DNA from: Nostocales cyanobacterium HT-58-2
GTDB lineage: Bacteria > Cyanobacteriota > Cyanobacteriia > Cyanobacteriales > Nostocaceae
Length of the DNA stretch: 64,000 bases
Direction of reading: 5' to 3'
Assembly (NCBI GenBank): GCA_002163975.1
Contig: CP019636.1
Location: 5,831,501 to 5,895,500, forward strand
Part shown: positions 36,540-44,726 of the stretch, in pieces
Numbering within the stretch: position 1 is the stretch's first letter
Layout of the letters: each line of letters starts with the position of its first letter
Made by a program: the position numbers and the translations under genes
The notes under the pieces: model-generated
Databases searched by the model: none
Seen by the model: only the letters and a program-made list of their open reading frames with translations
What the model was told of the DNA's origin: nothing

Positions 36540-36600
36540 AAAACCCTTGACTCTTGACCCTTGACTCTTGACCCTTAACTTTTGCACTTATCTTAAATTC
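36540..36600. repeat. heptamer tandem repeat
   Basis: CTTGACC and CTTGACT units alternate several times immediately before the GTG start of the ABC gene at 36603, the type called STRR in heterocyst-forming cyanobacteria. It also recurs at 47780-48030. Confidence 0.75.
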
Positions 36601-36602
36601 TC

Positions 36603-37970
36603 GTGGCGCAAGTTATTTTAGAAAACGTTTATAAAACTTTTCCCCCTCGTAGAGGAGAAAGTGTTGCATCCCAAACACAACCCCCCCTCAAATCTGGGAA
36701 GCAAGGCGATACAGTTGTTCACCGTGAAGAAAGCGTTCACAATGTCTTACGCCGAATTAACCTAACGGTAGCAGATGGTGAATTTATGGTGCTGGTAGGA
36801 CCTTCCGGTTGTGGGAAAAGTACCCTTCTGCGGTTAATTGCTGGGTTAGAAGTGATGACGGGAGGCAATATTTTGGTGGGCGATCGCCTAGTCAATGACC
36901 TACCCCCCAAACAACGAGATATCGCAATGGTGTTTCAAAATTACGCCTTATATCCCCACATGACAGTATATGACAACATTGCTTTTGGTCTGCGACGCCG
37001 TCCTTTAGGAGGTAGGGAAGATGAGGGAGTAAAGATAGATGAAGGTGTATCATCCCCCTCATCCCATCTTCGTGTTTGGGTGGAGAATCTATTTGTGTCG
37101 ATGACAAAGGTGCTTCCCAAGGGACTAAGGTATATTTCCCAAAAGGAACGAGTCGTAGATGAGCAGGTGCGTACTGTTGCTCAACTGTTGCAAATTGAAG
37201 CACTGTTAAATCGCTTACCTAAGCAACTGTCTGGCGGACAACGGCAAAGAGTCGCACTGGGAAGGGCGATCGCACGTAATCCTCAAGTATTTTTAATGGA
37301 TGAACCACTTTCTAACTTGGATGCGAAACTCCGCACTGAAACCCGCGCCCAAATTGTGAAACTACAGCGCCAGCTGGGTGTAACGACGATTTATGTGACT
37401 CATGACCAAACAGAAGCCATGACGATGGGCGATCGCATTGCTATCCTCAATCAAGGACAACTACAACAAGTTGCGCCTCCATTGGAACTTTACAACCGTC
37501 CTGCGAACCGTTTTGTTGCGGAATTCATAGGTTCACCACCAATGAATTTTATCCCTGTGGAGTTTCATGCTCCATTATTGATTACCAATGGTGATTTCCG
37601 CCTCACTCTACCAGAAGTTTGGGCAAGTGCTTTGCAAAAATACGACGGGCAAACCCTCATTTTAGGAATTCGCCCGGAACATTTGGTTGTAAGCGTACCT
37701 GCAAATAAAAATTTACCAGTGCAAGTGGAATTAGTAGAAAATCTGGGAAATGATACATATCTTTCCGCAAGACTCCTCGAACCAGGTTTTCAAAAATCTG
37801 CTTTTCCAACTCATGAAGTACAAGTGCGAGTTCCTCCAGAGCGTTTTGTCTCTTATGGCGAACAACTCTGGTTATCTCTGACACCAGAAAAACTTCACTT
37901 TTTTGACCCGGAAACTCAACTTGCAATCTTTCCTAAGAGCCAGTCTCCTTCTTTACCTTTTGAAAAATAG
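36603..37970 (+). CDS. MalK/UgpC-type sugar ABC transporter ATPase with insertions
   Basis: 455 aa against ~370 usual. Walker A GPSGCGKST (66-74), Q-loop FQNYALYPHM, signature LSGGQ (209-213), Walker B VFLMDEP, then the C-terminal regulatory OB domain. Two extra stretches break the domain: residues ~15-45 after the first strand, and ~131-188 between Q-loop and signature. The second is encoded by DNA with GGAAGATGAGGG and CCCTCATCCCATCTTC, a repeat-like inverted motif. GTG start at 36603. Energises uptake of a sugar or glycerol-phosphate-like solute; permease genes are not adjacent. Confidence 0.88.
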   Translation: MAQVILENVYKTFPPRRGESVASQTQPPLKSGKQGDTVVHREESVHNVLRRINLTVADGEFMVLVGPSGCGKSTLLRLIAGLEVMTGGNILVGDRLVNDLPPKQRDIAMVFQNYALYPHMTVYDNIAFGLRRRPLGGREDEGVKIDEGVSSPSSHLRVWVENLFVSMTKVLPKGLRYISQKERVVDEQVRTVAQLLQIEALLNRLPKQLSGGQRQRVALGRAIARNPQVFLMDEPLSNLDAKLRTETRAQIVKLQRQLGVTTIYVTHDQTEAMTMGDRIAILNQGQLQQVAPPLELYNRPANRFVAEFIGSPPMNFIPVEFHAPLLITNGDFRLTLPEVWASALQKYDGQTLILGIRPEHLVVSVPANKNLPVQVELVENLGNDTYLSARLLEPGFQKSAFPTHEVQVRVPPERFVSYGEQLWLSLTPEKLHFFDPETQLAIFPKSQSPSLPFEK

Positions 37971-37981
37971 CCCTTAAACCG

Positions 37982-38017
37982 AAAAAGCGTCCTTCTTACT
38001 CAAGAAGGACGCTTTTT
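37982..38017. terminator. bidirectional terminator between the ABC ATPase and psbA
   Basis: Perfect 16-base arms: AAAAAGCGTCCTTCTT and AAGAAGGACGCTTTTT with loop ACTC. The A-run on one side and T-run on the other make it intrinsic in both directions, ending the converging transcripts. Confidence 0.85.
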
Positions 38018-38026
38018 ACTTATAGA

Positions 38027-38046
38027 GGACGTGATATATCACGTCC
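38027..38046. repeat. perfect 20-base palindrome near psbA 3' end
   Basis: GGACGTGATATATCACGTCC, 13 bases before the psbA stop codon and ten bases after the terminator. It may help stop psbA transcription or stabilise its 3' end; no function is known to me. Confidence 0.45.
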
Positions 38047-38058
38047 CTGGATTAATAA

Positions 38059-39141
38059 TTAGCCGTTGATTGCAGGAGCAGAAAGTGCAACAGGAACAAC
38101 TTCACCAGAAGCCAAGTCGAGGGGGAAGTTGTGAGCATTACGCTCGTGCATCACTTCCATACCCAGGTTGGCGCGGTTGAGGACATCTGCCCAGGTGCCA
38201 ATCACGCGACCTTGAGAGTCAATCACAGAAGAGTTGAAGTTGAAACCGTTGAGGTTGAACGCCATGGTGCTTACGCCCAGTGCAGTCAACCAGATTCCCA
38301 CTACAGGCCATGCAGCCAAGAAGAAGTGCAAGCTGCGGCTGTTGTTGAAGGAAGCGTATTGGAAGATCAAGCGACCGAAGTAGCCGTGAGCAGCAACGAT
38401 GTTGTAGGTTTCTTCTTCTTGACCGAACTTGTAACCGTAGTTCTGAGATTCGGTTTCGGTTGTTTCACGAACCAAGCTGGAAGTCACCAAAGAACCGTGC
38501 ATTGCACTGAACAAGCTACCACCGAATACACCTGCTACACCAAGTTGGTGGAAGGGGTGCATCAGGATGTTGTGCTCTGCTTGGAACACCAACATGAAGT
38601 TGAATGTACCAGAGATGCCCAGAGGCATACCATCAGAGAAGGAACCTTGTCCGAGAGGGTAGATCAAGAATACTGCGGTTGCAGATGCCAAAGGAGCAGA
38701 GTATGCAACACAGATCCAAGGACGCATACCCAAGCGGTAGGACAATTCCCACTGACGACCCAGGTAGCAGAAGCAACCAATGAGGAAGTGGAAAATCACC
38801 AACTGGTATGGACCACCGTTGTACAACCACTCATCGAGGGAAGCCGCTTCCCAGATGGGGTAGAAGTGCAAACCGATCGCGTTAGAAGAAGGAACAACTG
38901 CACCAGAGATGATGTTGTTTCCGTAGATTAAGGAACCTGCAACAGGCTCACGGATACCATCGATGTCAACTGGAGGTGCAGCGATGAATGCGATAACAAA
39001 GCAGATGGTAGCAGCAAGCAGGGTGGGAATCATCAACACACCGAACCAACCGATGTATATACGGTTTTCAGTGCTGGTGATCCACTCGCAGAAACGCTCC
39101 CATACGTTGCCGCTTTCGCGACGTTGTAAGGTTGTGGTCAT
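38059..39141 (-). CDS. psbA: photosystem II reaction-centre protein D1
   Basis: 360 aa, full-length D1, five helices. Key residues read directly: Tyr161, Asp170, Glu189-His190, His198, His332, Glu333, Asp342. The mature end is Ala344, and the next 16 residues (SGEVVPVALSAPAING) are the extension removed by CtpA. Residue 130 is Gln, not Glu, which in the D1 isoform literature is associated with the low-light type. Binds QB, the Mn cluster and the primary donor. Stands alone between a terminator and the MBOAT gene; cyanobacteria usually keep several psbA copies. Confidence 0.98.
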   Translation of the reverse strand: MTTTLQRRESGNVWERFCEWITSTENRIYIGWFGVLMIPTLLAATICFVIAFIAAPPVDIDGIREPVAGSLIYGNNIISGAVVPSSNAIGLHFYPIWEAASLDEWLYNGGPYQLVIFHFLIGCFCYLGRQWELSYRLGMRPWICVAYSAPLASATAVFLIYPLGQGSFSDGMPLGISGTFNFMLVFQAEHNILMHPFHQLGVAGVFGGSLFSAMHGSLVTSSLVRETTETESQNYGYKFGQEEETYNIVAAHGYFGRLIFQYASFNNSRSLHFFLAAWPVVGIWLTALGVSTMAFNLNGFNFNSSVIDSQGRVIGTWADVLNRANLGMEVMHERNAHNFPLDLASGEVVPVALSAPAING

Positions 39142-39425
39142 GATGTATTATGAATGCTGTGATTTATTTTTGACGGCTATTAATCAGGTAATTCTATGAT
39201 TTACCTGTAATAGCCCAATTTACATGAATTCACTTAGCTTGAAGTGGCTACTTAATGATTTGTTATATTTTATTGCATTTGTTAAATATATTAAAATTAT
39301 TCATACAAATACAACTTTAAATTTCCAAGTGTCTCAGAAGTGATATAATACATTGCCTTAAGATATGGAGCTCTTCTATAGAAGAGACCTTCGCACAAAA
39401 GTGGCTCCTCCATGCTTAATCTCAA
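39142..39425. promoter_or_regulatory. psbA upstream region
   Basis: AT-rich leader and promoter zone. Reading the reverse strand, an AAAAATAAAT stretch lies in the leader about 25 bases before the ATG, reminiscent of AU-boxes described for psbA leaders. A 16-base palindrome CTCTTCTATAGAAGAG at 39371-39386 lies downstream of the MBOAT gene and may mark its 3' end. Promoter boxes not assigned. Confidence 0.35.
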
Positions 39426-40925
39426 CTAGAAGTCAAAATAGATGTAAGGCAAGCTACCTTCAGGAGCGAGTAACCAAACACTGTAGAAACACAAAGGCAC
39501 GAAAACAAGCTTTATAGGCCAGTTGAACTGTAAGTTGAGTGTTCGGTTAAAGGTATAGATTCCAGCCATGACAACAGTTAAAACAACTAGCAACATTGCC
39601 AGTTGGTATTGACTTATATTTAGGGCATCAACATACACCTTTTGAGCAAATTGCTCATCGGCGGGATAACCCCAAAGATGCTGAAATGCCAAAGAAGAAT
39701 CTTCAAGTTTCGGCAGACGGAACCAGATCCAAGAGGTGAAAACCATAAACTGCGTGAGTAGCCAAGCCAAGACTATACCCAATGGCTGTTGCCAGAAATT
39801 TTCCAAATCCTCATAGCGATCGCTGATAGCATCAGTGAGTCGATGAACAGCCAAAGCGAACCCGTGAAATACCCCCCAAACCACAAAACCCAGTGCTGCT
39901 CCATGCCAAATACCTGCAATCAGCATGATAATTATCAAATTAAGACAGGTGCGATCCAATCCTTGACGGGAACCACCTAAAGGGAAGTATAAGTAGTTAC
40001 GTAGCCAATCCCCTAGAGTTATGTGCCAGCGTCGCCAAAAGTCAGCAATACTGGTGCTGAAATAGGGAAAGTCAAAATTTTCAGGTAAAACTAACCCAAA
40101 AAGCAAAGCACTACCACGGGCAATATCTACATAACCACTGAAATCTAAATACAACTGCAAGCCGTAAGCAAAAGTTGCTAACCATAAATCTGTGCTTCCC
40201 GCCCTTTGCAAATTTCCAAAACATAAATCTACAAAAACTCCCAAACGATCTGCCAGAATACCCTTTTTGACTGCACCTCTGGCAATGAGCCATAGTCCCT
40301 CTGCCACAGTATCCGGAGTCAGTAAGCGGAGATTTTTAAATTGGTTTGCTAAGTTGTGGAAACGAGTGATAGGACCTGAAATCAGTTTTGCAAAGAAAAA
40401 CTTGTATGTCGCAAATTGAAGAAACTCTCTAGAAGCGGGCGCACCACGGTAGACATCAACTAAATATGCAATGCACTCAAAGGTGAAAAATGAAATTCCC
40501 AAAGGTGCAATCAATTTAAAAGAGTTAGCAGATGAAGTGATAAGACTGGGGAAAAGAAACCTTACTAAAGGTAGCAAATATTTAAAACCAAGTAGTAAAA
40601 AAACATTTAAAACTATACCCAGCCACAAAAGTTTCAAACGACGACGATTCCAATCAACTTGAGCAAACTGCCAGTCTTCGTTCTTGAATTGCCCATTTAA
40701 AGTATAGGAGCCTGGTGTTATGTTTTCACCAATTTCTTGCCCCAGACGAAAGTTAATAAAAATGAGTGCTAGTAACAATGGAATGTAATGAACTTGCAAA
40801 GATGCATAGAAAACAAGGCTAGCAATTAATAAAGTCCATAACCGCAACTTTTGTTCTGCTACCGACCAATAAATTCCCAGAACACTCAGCAAAAAGAGTC
40901 CGTATAGAAGTGATATGAAGTTCAT
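39426..40925 (-). CDS. MBOAT-family O-acyltransferase
   Basis: 499 aa, about twelve helices, AlgI/DltB type. The conserved centre is visible: YLDFSGYVDIARGSALLFGL, LPENFDFPYFSTSIADFWRRWHITLG, then IAGIWHGAALGFVVWG with the catalytic-type His. It transfers an acyl group, usually acetyl, to an extracellular polymer together with a periplasmic SGNH-type partner. The gene upstream (40964-44011) encodes such a partner. Confidence 0.9.
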   Translation of the reverse strand: MNFISLLYGLFLLSVLGIYWSVAEQKLRLWTLLIASLVFYASLQVHYIPLLLALIFINFRLGQEIGENITPGSYTLNGQFKNEDWQFAQVDWNRRRLKLLWLGIVLNVFLLLGFKYLLPLVRFLFPSLITSSANSFKLIAPLGISFFTFECIAYLVDVYRGAPASREFLQFATYKFFFAKLISGPITRFHNLANQFKNLRLLTPDTVAEGLWLIARGAVKKGILADRLGVFVDLCFGNLQRAGSTDLWLATFAYGLQLYLDFSGYVDIARGSALLFGLVLPENFDFPYFSTSIADFWRRWHITLGDWLRNYLYFPLGGSRQGLDRTCLNLIIIMLIAGIWHGAALGFVVWGVFHGFALAVHRLTDAISDRYEDLENFWQQPLGIVLAWLLTQFMVFTSWIWFRLPKLEDSSLAFQHLWGYPADEQFAQKVYVDALNISQYQLAMLLVVLTVVMAGIYTFNRTLNLQFNWPIKLVFVPLCFYSVWLLAPEGSLPYIYFDF

Positions 40926-40963
40926 GTTTTAGTCATTCGTCCTGATTTTTCTCCCCGCCTCTT

Positions 40964-43900
40964 TTACTTACTGGACCAAGGAATCATAGGGTCATTAGCA
41001 AGTTTTTGTGAAACTTTGTAGGCACCGTAGCGGTTGAGATGGCTGGGGTCAGAAAAGTAGTCATTTGCCTTGGACCATAATTGACTCAAGTCTCGGTAAA
41101 TAAAGTTTGGATGATCGGCCAAAAGCTTAATATACTGCTGAAATTCTTGCTCATATTTTGAGCGGACTGAGTCTAAATAATATGCTGTAAGAGGCATATT
41201 CACAAAGACTAAGGTAATTTTCTGAGACTGGGTAAATTCTAGTAGTGATCGCACAGCAGCATCTTGTTCACCTTGCAGTTGAAAAGATTTGTAGTCGTTG
41301 TCATTGTCGCCAGAAACTTTAGAATATTTTTGATAGTATGTCCCTGGCTCAAAGCGAATAGAAAGAGGAAGGAATCCATCAAAGTCAACTGCTTGTTGTG
41401 AAGCATCTTCTTCTGGATTCATGCTATTTGATTTTTTCGTGACTGCTTGAGTCATATCGCCAACAATAGGCAAAGATTTAAACTTTTGGCTCAAGAGCTT
41501 TTTCAGATGGTCGCGCTTTTGATAGCTAGCAGATAACGTAGCTAAACCTTGATTTAACCAATCATCTACAACTTGATAACTCCTGTTACCTAGCTGCGTT
41601 TGCGTGTTTGTTGTTTCCTTGTCTGTTTTCTGTTCTGTACTCTTGATTATGTCAGCATAACTTGTTGTTTCTGGAGATTTTGCTAATACGTATTTGTATC
41701 CAGGGGATGCAGCGATTGTTCTAAAGGTCATATCCTCTCGACCGCTGTTAAAAGCACGGGAACCATCTGCCCAGATAATAAGCTTTGGTAGTTCTGATGG
41801 CTCAAGAACTCCGCGCACAATAAAGTCAACAACTTGTGCTGTGGCACCATTAATGCCAAAGTTAAACACATCTATGTTGGTGTAACCTTGACTCGCTAAA
41901 AATTTGGAAAGTGCTGCAGGATCTATTCCCCGAAGAGCGCGTGAAGAGCCAATAATCAAGACATCTGGTGGTTGACCAGTTTTTGCAAGACGCTGTTTGT
42001 AGAGTACGAGTTGTTCATCTAACTGCCGAGCATGAAAACTTGGTATCTGCGTTGCCGATGCTCTCACTTTCTGGGACCGCGCTGCTAAAAGAATAGCAGA
42101 TGGTGTTGCCTTTTGCTTCAACGGTGAGGCTGGTAAATCTGTTGACTGGGTATTATCTGATTGTGTAAATTCAGAAGCATTGAAGAGATGATTTTCACGT
42201 TGAGGAGATGTTTCTCCAGAAGTGCTAGTAAAAAACGCAGTTCTTTGTTTCTGTTCAGCCTCAGAAGTATACGACGATGTCCCCACACTAGAGGATGATT
42301 TGGACAAAACGCTGGCAATTGTGGACGTTGGGGATATGGTGCGAGCTATAATTTTACCCAAAAGCCAATCGGATTGTAAGGTGAGCAATAATCCTAAAGC
42401 ACCCCAAACCAAGGCAACCCGCAGTCCTTGATGATGCTCTGCAATTGCCTCCTGTGACTGGTCACTATCAGTAAATAAATGAGTTGCTAAAAGCACCTTT
42501 CTGACTGTTGCGCTCCAATCTTGAGCCACCTCGGTGACAAATGTGTAAATTTCTTCAGTCGTTAAGTCAGGGCGCAACACGGGCTCGTCAGTCTCAGAGG
42601 GTAGAAGCTCGCGAACGTAAGCAGAAGTAGCGGCAAATTCTGGAGTTGCTTCTGGTGCCAAACGTTGGCGGTGCTTATAATCGACGCCGTAGTGCCAAAA
42701 AGGTTCCTTGTTCCCAGCACGACGACCATAGACGCGCACACCCCCAATTCCAGGGATTTTCAACTGGCGCACAAACTGAGTTACTTTTGAGGCAACTTGT
42801 TTGCGTGCTGGACAAACGGGTGCGTCACACATGATGTGTAATAAATCACCTTTGCGCAGCAGGAGTACACGAATACCTCCCGTCTTGAGACGCAAATCCA
42901 GATCTGGATTGAGTAAACGCTCTAGTAAGAAAATAATAGCAGGTTCATCACCAGAAGTCGCTAAGTCTAAAGCCGAGACTGCTAAAGCCGGATGTTCCTT
43001 CGCAGGTAAGGATACCCAATCAACCCATGTTGGCTTGTGGTTTGTTGCTTTTTGTCCATAGATAGTAGCAGCAACAATAGCTTGAGGAGCAATTGCTTCC
43101 AAAAGGGGTCTTATGGCTCCTAAACACAGTGTTTGATCTGGCGCATTGGCAGTTCCTAATGGGTCAGAAGCTGGGGTACAAAAGATATGTAGTGTTGCTT
43201 CTTTGATAGTCGCTCCTACTGCGACTTTTGACTCTGATAACTTCTCACCTAACAATCTCGACAGCGCTTGCACATCTCCCCAACGTGCCCATTCCTTCAG
43301 CATGACCTCGGGTGGTGTCAGATCCACCTTGATCAGCCAATCGACCTTGTTTTCACCACTGACTCGCGAAGCAATAACTGCGTCTTGGTAGCCAGAAAGC
43401 TTGAGATGTCGTAATTTTTCGGCGACTGGTTCGGCGATGAGCGATGGATCAGGGCTATAACTCGACTCACAAAATATCCACAGGCGACTTTCATTTTTCT
43501 GATTGTTTCCTGTGGATTTTTGCTTAATCACTTGAGCTTGTACAGCAACACCAAAAGGACTCAGGATTTCACTCAGATAGCGAGCGATCGCCTCCGGGTG
43601 TCCTTGGCGTGCCAAACTTTCGTTAGAAACAATCAGCGCCCCACCAAGTTTTTTGGATTTTTCCTCGTCTTCTAGCAGGGCTTGATCCACCTGTTCCAAG
43701 TGCCTATCAAGTTGATTTAGGTAAACTTTGTGACACCATCTTGGTCGGGTTTCCCCTTTTTTCTGTCCGTAAACGAATACCTGATAAATTGCAGGTTGTT
43801 CTTGACTTGTCAGGACATCCAGGTCTGTTTGTTGTAATGCTCGCAGTAAGTCAGCCAGAGTTCGCCAACGCTGAGGACATTCCGGACCTTCACACAGAAT

Positions 43901-44011
43901 ATGTAGGTCATTTCCCCGCAATTGGACTTTCACCCCGAAAGTGCTAATCCCCGTTGCTTGGCTTACCCACTGCACTAAAGATTTTTGGCGATCTGGTAAT
44001 TCTGTTTTCAT
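40964..44011 (-). CDS. large SGNH-like (DUF1574-type) protein with fourfold N-terminal repeat
   Basis: 1015 aa. Residues ~10-475 hold four copies of a ~100-140-residue module. Each has an LHI[LMF]C-type strand (LHILCEGPECP at ~36, LWIFCESSYSP ~178, LHIFCTPASDP ~275, LHIMCDAPVCP ~392) and, later, a YGQKKGETRPRW-like motif. One transmembrane helix follows (~525-548, ALVWGALGLLLTLQSDWLLG), then a linker and a C-terminal SGNH-type fold: IIGSSRALRG (~685), FGINGATA and a DPSHLNRYG Asp-His pair (~990). Beside an MBOAT gene, this predicts an acyl-transfer partner. The Cys-rich repeats are presumably cytoplasmic and of unknown purpose. Confidence 0.8.
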   Translation of the reverse strand: MKTELPDRQKSLVQWVSQATGISTFGVKVQLRGNDLHILCEGPECPQRWRTLADLLRALQQTDLDVLTSQEQPAIYQVFVYGQKKGETRPRWCHKVYLNQLDRHLEQVDQALLEDEEKSKKLGGALIVSNESLARQGHPEAIARYLSEILSPFGVAVQAQVIKQKSTGNNQKNESRLWIFCESSYSPDPSLIAEPVAEKLRHLKLSGYQDAVIASRVSGENKVDWLIKVDLTPPEVMLKEWARWGDVQALSRLLGEKLSESKVAVGATIKEATLHIFCTPASDPLGTANAPDQTLCLGAIRPLLEAIAPQAIVAATIYGQKATNHKPTWVDWVSLPAKEHPALAVSALDLATSGDEPAIIFLLERLLNPDLDLRLKTGGIRVLLLRKGDLLHIMCDAPVCPARKQVASKVTQFVRQLKIPGIGGVRVYGRRAGNKEPFWHYGVDYKHRQRLAPEATPEFAATSAYVRELLPSETDEPVLRPDLTTEEIYTFVTEVAQDWSATVRKVLLATHLFTDSDQSQEAIAEHHQGLRVALVWGALGLLLTLQSDWLLGKIIARTISPTSTIASVLSKSSSSVGTSSYTSEAEQKQRTAFFTSTSGETSPQRENHLFNASEFTQSDNTQSTDLPASPLKQKATPSAILLAARSQKVRASATQIPSFHARQLDEQLVLYKQRLAKTGQPPDVLIIGSSRALRGIDPAALSKFLASQGYTNIDVFNFGINGATAQVVDFIVRGVLEPSELPKLIIWADGSRAFNSGREDMTFRTIAASPGYKYVLAKSPETTSYADIIKSTEQKTDKETTNTQTQLGNRSYQVVDDWLNQGLATLSASYQKRDHLKKLLSQKFKSLPIVGDMTQAVTKKSNSMNPEEDASQQAVDFDGFLPLSIRFEPGTYYQKYSKVSGDNDNDYKSFQLQGEQDAAVRSLLEFTQSQKITLVFVNMPLTAYYLDSVRSKYEQEFQQYIKLLADHPNFIYRDLSQLWSKANDYFSDPSHLNRYGAYKVSQKLANDPMIPWSSK

Positions 44012-44385
44012 GGGAAGTTGACTTTACAGCAAGCTAGTGTTGCACAACAGTGTGGTGATCTAACAGTCGTGATCTAACAGTCGTGACCTAACAAAGGACT
44101 AGGTACTGAGTATGGGCGGGTTGAAAAATCTGGATACGAGCAAGTTTGGAAACTCGCCCTTACTTGGTAATATGATTATTCCCAATTTCTTATCCCGAAT
44201 CGCCAATTCCCAATCCCTTGTAAACTAGAACCATAGAATTATCACACTATGTAGTTTTTTTTAACACTTTTGTTACCTTATGATTTTGCAAAATCAGCAA
44301 AGATAGTTGTGTATAGTCACACTACCCACTTTTGTTGAATTTTGTGTTTTGTTCCTCTCATTGATCGAACTCTCAGGAAATACCA
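44012..44385. other. gap with 14-base tandem repeat
   Basis: GTGATCTAACAGTC is repeated at 44055-44068 and 44069-44082 and partly again from 44083. Otherwise AT-rich, no gene; it should carry promoters for the divergent genes on either side. Confidence 0.5.
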
Positions 44386-44610
44386 ATGCCACCCATAACC
44401 TCTGGACCTTCATCTGATTCTGGATTAAATCTGGGTTTGTTTACCATTCCCCAGTCTTGCCTGTTGCAAATTGGGACTGCGTCTGTTCTACTGCTGGTAC
44501 TAGCTTCAAAAACCGCTGGAGACACCCTACAAGCACTTGGGGAAGCAAGTGAAGAATTGTTTCGAGGCGATCGCCTGCCTATTCTCGACTTCCCAGAGCA
44601 AAACGAATAA
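44386..44610 (+). CDS. small protein upstream of ppc, function unknown
   Basis: 74 aa, with a hydrophobic stretch CLLQIGTASVLLLVLAS followed by an acidic tail LFRGDRLPILDFPEQ. No known domain recognised. Transcription with ppc is possible because only 116 bases separate it from the ppc start chosen here. Confidence 0.6.
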   Translation: MPPITSGPSSDSGLNLGLFTIPQSCLLQIGTASVLLLVLASKTAGDTLQALGEASEELFRGDRLPILDFPEQNE

Positions 44611-44726
44611 GAGTAAAGCTAAAAAATATACTTTTGTCAGTCAATGATTCTGTGGAAATTGCCATAACTAAAAAGGTGCCAAACATAGAATCACAAATAT
44701 TAACCTGCTTCACCAAATTAGAGAAT

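Noticed and set aside
36540..36600. Possible CRISPR-like array
   Set aside because: Units are only seven bases in direct series with no unique spacers; it is a tandem heptamer repeat.
38131..38931. 266-codon forward frame opposite psbA
   Set aside because: Antisense shadow of the strongly conserved psbA; codon bias creates the open frame.
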